Source: Paragonimus skrjabini miyazakii (taxonomy: Eukaryota > Platyhelminthes > Trematoda > Plagiorchiida > Troglotrematidae). From it: a stretch of 64,000 nucleotides of DNA. The notes under the pieces were generated by a model. It saw nothing but the letters and a program-made list of their open reading frames with translations. It searched no databases and was not told where the DNA came from. Position numbers and translations under genes: made by a program. Where the stretch lies: positions 240,486 through 304,485 of the forward strand of contig JTDE01000192.1 of assembly GCA_014338405.1 (NCBI GenBank). The letters are read 5' to 3'. Every line of letters starts with the position of its first letter. Within the stretch, counting starts at the first letter, position 1. Below are positions 1-12,400 of this stretch, piece after piece.

Positions 1-3000
1 AAATAATTATATCAGAGATATTTTCACAGCGTATTGTTATGGGTGCACGTTAATTCAGATCCCTAACAGACAGTTTGAGACATTGTCCATTTGCCGATTT
101 GGGTTTCAAGTTTCATCCGTTGGTTCGGATTACAGAGCTGTACATTTGGACAACATGTAAATATGGTCTTAATTGACGGCACTCTAAAATAGTTCACCAG
201 AAATCAAGCGAAACATTTTGACACAAGAAAAATAAACGTGATAAAATGGGTTTTACGGTGAACAACTAGTGACAAAGCAGACCGACTACATAATACTGGT
301 TTAAATAGCCTGAAACTATCCACAAAAAGCGTTTGACGGAGTCGAACTTATAGGAAGATGCTTGAAAGGGCAATATCCAGTAATTAATGTTATTTTGAAA
401 ATCAGCCTTTAAAGCATAAATAACTCGTCATAGCATTATACGAAATCCGTCATCCTATCCTTCAAATATCTGGCCTCATCTCGTGTATTTTTCTAGAGGC
501 GTTCTGGGATTTTTGCTCTTTGGAGAACGTTCACACAGGCATATTTTCCACACGCCTTATTATTTTTTGTAGCTCTTTTTATCCAACTTATACTCTGAAA
601 GTAGAGAGAACTACCTGAAACTGTCCTTTCCCTTTGGTTTAAAGAGAATGATATAAAACCGTTAATTCCAGAACACAGCAGCTCTAGTAACCTAGATAAA
701 ATGCAGTAAACCAGTTATCGATGCATATTTTGCTACATGCGATTGTTCAAATGTTGGGTTTCTACAGAGAACTAAGGAAACTGCAAATAGTATCTGAATT
801 TCTTGACATCTAGAATAGATTGGGTTGGGTGAAAGTAGTTGACCATCCGCACCAACCATATGAAATGATCCAAAATGAAGGAGGAACCAGTGGTTTTCAC
901 AAAACTGACGGTAATGTTAACATGACGAAACTGTGGGAAACATTACTCTGGTTTTCACCGTTGGGATTGAGTGTGGTGAATATATATGTATGCTTTCAGG
1001 AAGTCACGCTTCGGCGTTTTGCACTAAACAGAATAACGTAAACAGTGTGTGAAAATGTTACCCATAAAGATAATCCATGATGAAGCCTGTACTCATTTTA
1101 TTGATAAAATTATTCTACGGCTGACAGCGAGAACATATTCAGAAAATGACATTCTGCCACCCATTAAAAAATAATCGGATTAACTTAGGCGGCTGGTAAG
1201 TATAAAAAATATACATAGATTAGTTTGAGTTATGTTCCAGTTTAACTTGTGTATCATATCAAAGGTAGTTTATATTGTTTCGTTGTAGAGGTTTTGTGAG
1301 TCATTAACTTTGGAAACTGAAAACAAAGTTTTGTGCAACAAAATTGGTAGCACGAAGTCAATGGTAATTACGTGAGACGGATGCAAAACTTACTGGATGT
1401 TTACTGCAGGGGAGAACACAATTGCACCATGATTTATCCAATGCTGCTTCTAATTAACTGCAACGTTAACAGTACATTACTTGTGACTTTTCACTGTCAG
1501 GGCGGGATGCAAAAAATAAATGTTTTCTCAGATGTGATTGGCCAACAACCTATAGACAAAACATGCTTTCTAGACCAATCAGAAAGGCATGATCATTACA
1601 AAAATGTTTCTACCGGGACATTGCAACTCTGACCCGACGGGAACACATGTGAGGTTATGAGGCTGCATAAGAAACCTGCCCTACCATTTAGTCAATGCTC
1701 TGTTTGGCTATTCGCTCGGCGTTCTTCAAAGACTGCTGTAAAGAAAACCAAAAATATCAGTTGCTGAATAGGTGATACGTTGTGTAGAATCTCCTTCTAC
1801 AATGTGAACGTTTTCTTAAGTTTCTTTTGTAGCATGATGCGTCATATCAGTAGATAAAAATATTCCTACCGGAAAGAAGGCGAAGTAATGACATAATAAT
1901 ACGATAAATTATAATCGTATTGTTTTGGTTTAGCCTTAGCGACTAAGAGTCCACTTACGATAAATTTTTACGGTGAGAGCTTGATTAACCTCAACATTGC
2001 GATAACTGAATAAATCCTTATCGATGGGGCGATTGCCGCATAATCCTATCGACAGCTACACATCCTTCAATAAATGAATTGAGGTAACGAGGAAAGCAAG
2101 ATAACACTATGCTCTCCGGAGTAAATTCTTGCAGAATATACTCGTATCTGCTAGGCTACCGAGACTGACCCTAAGAACGAAGCCTCACAGAGAAAAAGCT
2201 CCGGTCAAATCGATTACGGAGGTATATAGGCAAATGAGAAATCTCTGAGCACTGCTCACTAAAGCGGCCACAACGTTTGTGAGCCCTATTTTGAGTTGAA
2301 AGAAAGGTTTTGCAAATTACTACCCAGAGCTCCTGCCAACTAGTTTACACGAACGTGTCAGATAGCACCGGTCAAAAAAAGTTAAACATCTAGAAGGAGT
2401 GTAATGGACGAGAATCAGCCTCATCGACATCAACGCATATGATTCAAACGGGACAACAAGCTGCAGTTTATGATACATTCTTTATGACTTTTTGGAGCAA
2501 CTGGCCAGTCAATCGTCACATCTTTTCTTTGTTCACCCGTGAGGTTTGTTGGCGTTGTCACACCTTGAGAGTCATCACTCTGTTCCTTTACCTTCACGCT
2601 CGTCTTTCCCTTATTTTGTGTCGTAACTTGCAGAAAATGTTGAACCGGAGCAAGTCACACTGTTTTCGTTTTCCGGTTGTTTTTCGCAGACCCACTTTTG
2701 CTTGTACCTAATTATAACACTAATCAGAACCCCCCTGGCAAAATTAACTGTATAAAAATAGTTTCCCCAAAAATGAACACCGAGTCAGAATGATAGTTAA
2801 ATACGCTCAATGGATCGTCTATGGGCAGTTATATTCAACACGCTGCGTAGAAGAAAATTGTATAATAAATTCAAAATGAATTTATTCATTCATCACCATG
2901 TGCCGCTGGTTAATGGAGATCTAATGTGAAATCTTCAGGCGCTCTGAATGTCGACTCAGCCCAGTTGAAAGTTTACTTGCCACAGAGAAACATATATTTC

Positions 3001-5900
3001 CAGTCACAGGTTCAAATTCAGCAAAAGCCCGGGTTTTCCACGAATGGTTTGCTACCCAGTTAGTAGATATATCATATTACTTCGTACATGGAAAGGTGAT
3101 TATCCTCTTGGATTTTATGACTTGATTTTAAAGTTATATTTAACTCGTTTGATCTCATATGTCTGCATACACGAGCAAACACACAAGCCGGCAGTTCTGT
3201 AATGCACTGAGAAGAACGAGCATAACCACCAAACCTATAATCATCAAATGTTACAGTCAAAAGCACTATCCTCATTGTGACATAAACCATTGTAATCTAG
3301 CAATTAAGGGCTGTGTTTTTATCGGCCAACTATTTATTGTATTTAGGAAAAGGGGAAATTTGCATGTGGTCATAATGACCGATGAGATATCGTATTGTGC
3401 ATCAATGCACCATTGAGGTCTCATAAGCTTTGAGAATTGCGTGGATTAAGACAAGTGGTAGATCAGTTACGTAAACAGTTAGCTAGAATTCGTTATAACC
3501 GTTTGCGGAGCACACATTAAACCTGAATTAATGCAGCAAACATTTGGAAAACTGCGTTTTTCTGACCTCGCTCTTTGTGAACATTTTTAAAAATTACAAC
3601 ACGACAACGCAGTTCAATTCTTTAGATAATTTTGCATAATTCAACAAGTGTTATGTCATACGTTCTTATGTCGTGGTCGGAATGGACTACGTTTTATGAA
3701 AGTTTCACAGTAAATATTGTTGCCTTCGTTTATTTTTCCGCATGTGTTGAAATGACAGTGGACATTCAGTCGCAAAAAGGCCTTCTACCGCATATTTTAC
3801 GATGATTTGGGTTTATTCAAAATTATTTCTACATGTACAACATAACATGATAATGGGTTAACTGAGTTTCTTCTCAAATAAACTTAGTATGGAGTCACTG
3901 GTAGACCTTATCACTGATTGTCGTCCATATCTGTTCCTAGATTGCCTTTGAATTTTTCGTTGGATTGTAATTCACGACGGGTGCACTAAACTAGCGTACA
4001 TGTGCGAATGTACACATGCGCATATACTCAGATAAATACAATGCACATAAAAGGTCTTAGCGACGCAGTACACGAGACGAATTGGAACGTTATAGAAATC
4101 ACGTTAGAGGAAGTGAGCTGGAGATTCTGCAGTTATCAGATTGTATATTAAAATACGATAGTGGGGAAGTAAAACCTAATCAGGCAGCAAATAACATTCA
4201 CACCTACCGATCTTCCACTGCATAGCCAACAGAAATCATGAAGAAAAAATAACCAAACTAACTGAAGCAATTGTGAACGGTTGAGCGGACACTCATTCCA
4301 TCAAAAAGTATATGAGCTGCAAGATATCAGAGTAATTGACTTGGTTTTCTGTTTGTGCTCGCACAACATGACCTGGGAAACATGAGATAATAAAAAATTC
4401 AAAAAAATAGAACGAGTATGTTGTTTCAGTCGGTTATTGCTTGCCGCCAAAAACGAGTTAGCCCGGATATAGTGAGTCTGACTGAGTAAATACAGGGTTA
4501 CCAACTTTTGATATTGCTCGATGAGGACTCGCTGTGTTAAACAACCAAACTGGATATTACAGATTTTTCACAACTGCTGTATAGCGCCACTGTACTTTTC
4601 ATTATAGAAGTAACATTTAAGGTGTACGGTCGGCAAGCTCGAAGTTTGTACGAGATAAACGCAAACTTCTAAGTAAATTTAGCAGAAAGCTTTCATGTGG
4701 AGTCCCCTAAAACTTTTTTCATAAGCTATTCAAGTTACAAATAACGTATTAGGAAGTAATGGGTAAGCAGTAGTTTCTTGCAGGTGGTCACGTTAAACAG
4801 TATGCCGTACTGTGTAACCCAGCTACCCGGTTCGTTTCAGTCAGTCAAGGATGCACATTTTCTGTCATCTTGTCAGCAATGATAGAGGAAAGTAACAAGG
4901 AATCGAAAGCAACACTAAACATGCAACACATCATTGTTGCGGTGGTGCCAACTGGAAAACACTAAGCTGTCTCACAACAGAGGGTCGACTACTGTGATAA
5001 CCTGTCATGCAATAAAGTAGAAACGCTTCCCTACCTGGTCAGAATAGCCAAACTGCGCACTCTAGCCACTTTAGCAATGAACAGATGAAGAATTATAAAA
5101 TAAATGAATAAATAAACTGCTTTTACTTTAATGCATTCTGATAAAATATTTAACATTAGTTGCAATTGGGAATCAACCTAACAACAGTACAAGTGAGAGC
5201 AATTTGTGAGGCTGACTATGAATAAACTCGTTGGCCTTTAGTAAGAGCTTCATAGAAGGAATGATTGACATAACAAGAGACAACATTGCTTATTCGGCAA
5301 GGTATCAAATGAAGCTCTCGTAAATTAAAGTGAAACGGAGATCTGAACATTTGTTCTGGCTTTCTGGCTTAGAACAATATAAAATCAAAACAGAATACGT
5401 AAAATTAGGTACACGAAAAAAAATTAAACTAATGAGTTCTGTTTACTTACAGTAGAACATTTCAGATGTAACCTAAAAAAAATTGGCATGCATATATCCT
5501 GTTAAATGTCAGTATTGATTATTTTTGCTTACAACCTGACTGAATCTCCCTTTCAAATCTGAAAAACCAGTTGTGATAAAACTTTGCTTATAATTTTTCC
5601 AAAGCTAGATTCAACCTGCATATCACTCGAAAGATTTCGATAATATTACGTTAAATATCGACAATGTTCCAGAGGATTAAATTTCGGTGAAATTCATAGC
5701 AACGGGAATTATGTTTCTCTTTTAGATCTGTACTTTTGCCAATCAGCTGGATGTATATCGCAAAGCTCAACACATAAAGACTGACTTGGAGTTTTAAAGA
5801 TGTGCTAAAAATATACATTTCAAATCAGCCATCATGCTTTCAGGGCTTTCAGTGGAAGTGCTCATGAAAATTAAAAATATCCTCTTACACATGGAACGAA
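1..5900. other. Stretch without recognisable genes
   Basis: I read both strands and found no conserved domain, RNA gene or clear repeat. Open frames are all under 91 codons and resemble no family I know. The base composition is evenly AT-rich, as expected for intron or intergenic DNA in a large flatworm genome. A short exon could be hidden here. Confidence 0.6.
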
Positions 5901-5904
5901 GAAA

Positions 5905-5927
5905 ATATATACACACATATATATAGT
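5905..5927. repeat. AT/AC microsatellite
   Basis: A short alternating purine-pyrimidine run of TA and CA dinucleotides, seen directly. Confidence 0.7.
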
Positions 5928-6024
5928 AGTAACACAAATAAGCTAAGCTGTAAAAGTTGACCTGATCATTCAGAAAATGTGACATTCTAATTCGTTTGAT
6001 GTGCGAGAGTAGAATGTACACCAG

Positions 6025-6310
6025 AAGTTGTGACAACGAATAAATCGTCAGCAGTGTTTCTCATTGTCACTGCCTGGACTAAAATTCCAGTCACGCTTTC
6101 CTATGAAAACCATGTTCATCACTGTGCCATTTACCTCACACTAGGTACGACTGAAATGATCTATGCAAACGCTCAACCATATTTACTTACAAGTTTGTAA
6201 TTGTGTTTTGCACGCTCGACTTGTGTGACACATTTGTCACGTGACAGATTTACTAGCTCTTCAATGTTCATCTATAACCAATGGTCCGGATTACATTTCA
6301 AGTTAAAATC
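6025..6310 (-). repeat. Decayed tRNA-derived SINE with hammerhead remnant
   Basis: This is a diverged copy of the SINE at 25,930-26,361, in the same minus orientation. The match runs from the body (around 6,300) through the tRNA-like head to the start of the ribozyme. The pol III box A is recognisable at 6,114-6,129 (minus strand TGGCACAGTGATGAAC). Box B, around 6,075-6,090, is degenerate. The ribozyme core CTGACGA survives at 6,045-6,051, preceded by a worn stem I, but the stem II hairpin and the GAAA box are gone, so it should not self-cleave. The open frame at 6,201-6,398 lies inside the repeat and is not a gene. Confidence 0.7.
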
Positions 6311-8559
6311 GAGAAAGTCATTGTTAATGTCTGAGTATATTTTGATTATCGATAAGTGGTATGTGATTTTTCCAGTACATTGTGAACAATACTTATAACT
6401 GATCACTAATTTCACATTCATATAAGTTTTCAAGAGGTCCCTTTTGAAATGAAGTATCACACTCCAGTTTCACTCTAATCATTGCTAACCAACAGTGTAT
6501 ATTAACGTCGACATGTTTTGATCACCTCACAACATCGGATTTAATTAACTTATGTCGCCTGCGAGGATTGCAAGATTGTAAGGCCTCTTGACTCTAGTTA
6601 GCATTGAATGAGATTGATTTTCTAGTTGGCAAAACGAAGCAATTCCACAGTTGAGCAAATCGAACTTGTAAAACGTTGTCATATTAGACAACGCAGAAGA
6701 GCTCGATAAGCTGTTAATCAAATTCTTTAGGAATATCATGAATCTGAAGAGGATTCTTTTAGGAAATTTGACAAAGTTCACAGCGAACACAATTTATGAG
6801 ACTAAAAGTATATCCACAAATGTCTCACACAGTGTCTAGTGATTAGATATGCATTCGGTAAACATAGTTTGAGAACCTACCGACCTCACAAGACTTTGGG
6901 TGTTGTCCATCATATCAGACACGGCCTTGTTGAATTGTAGCCTATACATTACAGATTATTCAACTGCCAGATATAGTTTGTCACTTCCGGTCAGTATTGC
7001 GTGCATGACGTATGGTCACGCTTATCCTCAGATAGTCTGAAATTCCATATGGGCATTGCGGATGACTGCGACTAAGTATTGTTTGTCAAATGTACATTAC
7101 TCGATTTGTGATGCGAAATAGCATACAACTGAGCATGTTTAATTTTGTCCACAATTTGCTGATGTACACTGGCTTCAGTATCTGCAGTTCGGCATGCAAG
7201 AATGTTCCGTCCACAATTAATTTCGGGGACGTTTTATCTTTTCCGCCAAACCCATTCACTGTCTTTGACATAATCACCACGAGTAAATGCTCTGCTGCTT
7301 TTGATAACGGTGTTAGCTACCCTGTTTTTGGTCCTGATTAATTGATCATTTTCATTAATGTTCTTTGGGTAGGAGGCCTTCTTGCAAGAGCAAATACTTT
7401 GCAAAACGCTTTCATGAGAGGTGGGAATGACCTGTTCTATATTTTTTACTTTAGAATGGAAGTTATTTTTGCTTTCTAAAACAAAGCAAACACATTTCGT
7501 GGTCTAATGGATGAGTCGATCGACCACTACATGCGCTTCTACGTCTATTGTAGACCAAGCACTGAAACCGACCAATTTCGAACGCACAAACTACAATGAC
7601 AAAGATTTCTTAAGGTAAATAATACGATCAATTCAAATCTATTTCTTTCTAGCTTGCCTGCTACACGATAAATCTGTCTAGATCACGAGCCCTCAACCAT
7701 TCGCAAGATGTTTAACTGACAGACTGACCTGTTTGCGTGAGGCAAATAGAACCGTATAAATGAGCAGTCGGGGACAAAGCTTGGATTGATTTACTATGTA
7801 TCTCAACAAACCGCTCTATGTAGCAGGTGGAATCCCGCAGACTAATAACCGCTAACGTTATTACTGACATCCATACTGAATTAACAAATTTATTGTTTTC
7901 TGCATGATACGCTGATGTACATAATTAATTACTCTGGACCTTTTTCCAGCCTGGAATTTAAGATGGCCAGTCTTCATTCTCAGACTTATGCATTGATGAT
8001 CCCACCTCATTTGGTGATGAAAAGGTCACAACCCAAATACCAAGCACCATCAACATCTGAAATCATTGAATACTTGTATAAATCGGATGCCTATACCGAC
8101 AACCCGAGCTGTCAACCCCGTCACTAGTCCCAACAATGTTGCCTACTTCATCCTGATGATAGATTTATGTTGGTGGAGGGATATAGGTTATTCGTTTGTT
8201 GTAACATACCCGCGTGGATTATGGCACACAAAATGAATAGTCTACTTGATAAAATGTTGGGTAAATACACAATGGTATAAACAATGTTTCCTTCTTCAGT
8301 CCCCTTTGTTTCCATGCCGAAATTACTTTATTATTCTGTTCACAATACTGAGGTTACTACTCAGTTAGGCGTACACGAAGCAGACTGAAATCACTTCAAC
8401 CATAAATCTGTCTATAAAGTTTTGTCGACGTTTTGATAAATACCTACCTCTGATAGCTCAGCCTAGATGGTAAAATTTCCCCCCGAAAGTTTTCGACTTT
8501 CTTCTAACGTTGAAATTTGCTTCACCATCTTTTGAAAAATAATTATCATTAATATAAGT
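6311..8559. other. Stretch without recognisable genes
   Basis: No domain or convincing repeat was recognised. Overlapping open frames on both strands at 7,086-7,341 (64 and 83 codons) are the longest and resemble no family I know. Confidence 0.55.
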
Positions 8560-8667
8560 GGCATAAGCGAATACAGTCTATGTTCCATACGAGTGTCATT
8601 ACTTGATTAGAAACAGTTATCTGCAGAGTTTTATTAGAGAGACAATTGTGGCACTTCTGAGTTTCAA

Positions 8668-8742
8668 TCGGACTGGAACCAGCACCAGCAAGGAGCGGCC
8701 TCTATGCGACTAGTGCTCAATTAAATGAGCTACTTAGACCAT
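8668..8742 (-). repeat. tRNA-like SINE head, second type
   Basis: Read on the minus strand, this has a good pol III box A (TAGCTCATTTAATTGAGCA) and, about 35-40 nt further on, a box B (GGTTCCAGTCC, 8,670-8,680, one base off the usual form). The spacing is that of a tRNA gene, but the arms do not fold into a proper cloverleaf, so it is better read as the head of a tRNA-derived SINE than as a tRNA gene. The sequence between the boxes differs from the head at 25,981-26,048, so it probably comes from another tRNA. Where the SINE body ends is unclear; it may run down to about 8,560. Confidence 0.5.
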
Positions 8743-8939
8743 CAAGAGTTCCGAACCTTCACAACCGAAGTAAGTTACCCACCCGTTTACATATTGGAGA
8801 CCTAAACGGAAAAATGCAACTCTCTAGCAGCACTGACACTAGGTCGAGTCAACTCATTACGATTATAACCCATGTGGTTCACCTGATTATCATAATACCA
8901 TCCTTCTAACAGCTGGTAATCATAAGAGTCACCCCCTAT

Positions 8940-9010
8940 CCAACCATTTGGAGACGATCGTGTGACTGATGCAATGCCATCCCATATCGCCTAACCGATG
9001 GCTTTACCGT
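8940..9010 (+). repeat. SINE body fragments, apparently rearranged
   Basis: Two short pieces match the sense strand of the SINE at 26 kb. One, around 8,947-8,975, matches the part reading CATTT.GAGACGATCGTG. The other, around 8,987-9,002, matches the part reading ATATCGCCTAAC. In the 26 kb copy these occur in the opposite order, so this copy is scrambled or is two separate fragments. Confidence 0.4.
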
Positions 9011-9304
9011 CCATAATATTACTTGACTTTGTATTAACTAGCTGTTAACACAACTCCCCATCCTCCATTCTCATTCCACTGAGTGGAATCTTTGTCTGGA
9101 ACTAGTTCGTTACACACGGTTAACTCGACTGCTTCGAACAATGCTTCATCGCTATCGACCTAACGGCAAACTTCACAAGTAATTGCAAGGAAGCGTTTAT
9201 ATTCTTTTCGTACAAACTGCTAGTGAGGTATTCATTGAAAAATCAAGCAGCTTACCACTTATGAAATGAAATAATCTGAGTCTCTAACTTCTGACACAAT
9301 AACA

Positions 9305-9425
9305 TATCGTTCTTTTCAACATGTGTAGCTAATATTGTATCTGCGGGAATGCGACGGCTGCGATCATTTGTGGGTGATGTTCAGTCTATATGAAAATCAA
9401 AATCCCCTACTACTCATCAGTAATA
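9305..9425 (+). repeat. SINE body fragment, plus orientation
   Basis: This matches the stretch just after the ribozyme cleavage site in the 26 kb SINE: TTCTTTT, then GGGAATGCGAC.GCTGCGATCA, then TGTGGGTGATGTTCA, ending near CTCATCAGTAAT. The last part is closer to the inverted fragment at 26,363-26,425 than to the full monomer, which suggests a subfamily. No tRNA-like head or ribozyme core adjoins it. Confidence 0.6.
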
Positions 9426-12400
9426 TTGTATCATCATATTGGGCCCTTATCTAAACACCTGGCAATATAGGCATGCCAGCTGATTAAGAAGTGTTTGTGT
9501 CAACTGTTTTCTTATTTCAGATTCTCACTCATTCGGGACTCACACCTTTTGTTATCAAGTATGATTGTATAAGTCTTCTCCCGTGCAGCTGCAATAAATG
9601 CATTCACATTCACGAACTTGCTGTCACCTACTACTGTGATAGTTACATCGATCATTGATGGAAACGCGGCAGTCTCTCTTCCTCTCATTCTCACATCTGT
9701 TTTGCCATCACGGTCTGTTATCCTTTCTGTGGCAGTTGCATAGTATTTGGCCTAAACTTTCATGATGAAAAGTTATTTACTGAGAAATGGATAACGACAA
9801 CCTGCCAAACCCAAATCATGCGGTTACAGATAAGGAAATATTGCTTAAGTGATCACTGAATAGCGTGAAACCCGGTAGACTTACTAGGCTACTACATCTC
9901 TGTCCAGTTAGACATAACCATGGACTGAGGAAAACATGTACATTCAGCATACTGGTAATTTTATATTGTGGAACTAAGTGAGGTCAGTGAAAAGAAACGC
10001 ACAACCACACATGACACATCACATGACGCACACGTATGTAAGAGCAGTGAAGCAGTCCGCTAATCGCGGCTGTTTCTGTCTGCCAAGGGGTTGCCACCTA
10101 AGAATAGCAACAGCCTCAGCGAACTGAAGTAGTCATCACGTGATGGTTACTCAAATGATTTTGACATCGAGTACTAATTACCTCGTGACCAGAGGTCAAC
10201 GTGTCATCGGGGATCTTGGTTACTTGCGTTGCACAGATTGTTCGACACGTGTTTTTGAAACCTGTTTCATTTCAGGTTCAACCCATGCCGGACCGGATTC
10301 GGCTGTTCGATTGCACAACTGTCGTTGCGTTCTGTCCAAGTAAGTGGTACGATGCCCATGTTGGGGCTGGTAAACACAATACGATGCAGAATAAGGAAGT
10401 AATAACACTTTTACTGGAAGCAATCGTATGCCTCACGTTGAAGTCAGCGTCGTTTAGGACACACTCTGCACGGTGCATCGAGCAAATGATTGTCGTGCAA
10501 AGTGCAGAAGGTGTGCAAGTCATTTTAGCAATTGATGTAAGCCTCAATTAGCTTGTCTGCATGTGATATATTAATACTTAAATTGCAGTGTGTATCTAAT
10601 GAGATGCAGCAACTTTCGCTGAGCAACAAACCGTGCAATGTACTGTTTTTGACCTCTGTTATGATATAATTTAACGCTGGTGTGCATTTCCACAAAATGT
10701 ACGTATTTTACGCAATCCTTTGAGATACGTTTCAGTAATTTAAAACGCCTTACAGTTATTCGCACCTTGAAGCGTGTGTTCAAAAAATGGTCTTTGAAGT
10801 GTATCACACACGTGACAATTCTGCAAGTCGTTGATTGAATTGCCATTGTATGAGAGGTTGTCATTTATCTGTTCCTCATCTACGTTGTCAGTTTGGTATT
10901 CTGCAGCATTACTTGTTATGCGTACCTCACAGCGCTCTATAAGAATGGGCAGTTCCCATAAGTGTTACCTGGCCACTCTGATTAGCAACAAGCAAGGTTG
11001 CTTTGTCTGCAAAGCAAAAAATTGTTGAATCGGATTAGTTTTCCGTTCGCTTGAGTGGCGGTGCACAAGGATTTTCACCGACTAGGAAAACATGTTCTGC
11101 TTGGTTTCCTCATACGTACGTGATATTTCAAGCTTGCAACCTTGAGAAATTTGGTTTGGAGCTGAGTAGTAAATTAACAATTTTGTGCAGTTAACACATA
11201 ATCTTCATAAAACCGAATGCAAAAAACATTCAAATCAACTCAAGTCACAGATACATGTCGTTCACCTGCATGATGGCTGTTCAGCGTTTGCTTTCTCATA
11301 TCATCAGCTAAGCTAACATATTCGACGGACTATTTTTCTGTCAGGACGTAATACAGACAATGAACTTCGTTCTTCATAGAGAAGGCAGTCTCAATCGGCA
11401 TAAACCGAGAAAAACTGTTGAATCAATTTTGTATTTGATTCAGGAAATATATGACAAATCTTATGTCGACATCGAGCTAATGTAGAAGACTAACCGAATA
11501 CAAATGTATAAATGCCAATATTCAGTTCAAAACGCAGTAGCCGAATAACTCGCTACAGGCAATCCCAATCTATGCGAAACAGGAACGTCAAGGAGACGAG
11601 ACGCGCGCACCAAAAGTGTATTGCTAGGCAGAATCAATTCAAACAGGTGATGTTCATTCTGTACAGGGGAAAGTGGTGCAAACTGTACATAAAAACAAAG
11701 CGGAATATGAAAATGTGTACAATATCCTATAACGTACTGCTGTCGACGATGATAGCGCGAAAACGTTTGCACAGTGTTGTTAGCTTCCCGTGTTCATCTT
11801 TGGCACATCATTTGCAAACTAGGATGCACGGATGTTTACCTTAAAGTCGTACCCATGGGCACATGTTTCTTTAACCTCCGTTTAAAGAAAGTTTTAATCC
11901 TCATAGTGGCCATCGTTCAAAATCTGGGACTCCGGCAAAGTTTTCTAGTGTTGACCTGGTACTCATGTAATCCCATCGCTTTCCAAGATGTGTGTTTTGT
12001 ATTTATTGATTACTGATTAATTCGAATCGCTTGGTTTAAACGTGGGCTGTATATGTGCATTTGAGGAAAATAGAAAGCATGAATAACAATCAGAGTTATG
12101 AAACAGAAAGAACTGTACAAAACGCTACACTAAAAATGAATAGCAGAATACAGACTGGAGGTGTTAAAAAATGCCCTGACCGGATTCTGATGGAAAAGAA
12201 TAAATAAACTGGTTGTGTCAGATTTTTGCTTAATTGAGTTAACACAGAGTGAACTGGAAAGGAATTGTTTACGGAAATTTGCACTACGGCGTTGGAAACG
12301 TTTTGGAGATCTGACAAAATGTGTGGTATACTTTGATAAATAACCAGGAAAACCAACCAAATAACAGTGCATCCGATGAAACAGCAAGCGGATATCAATA

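Noticed and set aside
8450..8520. Box A-like sequence (GATAGCTCAGCC, then GATGGTAAAA)
   Set aside because: No box B at the right distance and no cloverleaf; at best a worn SINE head.
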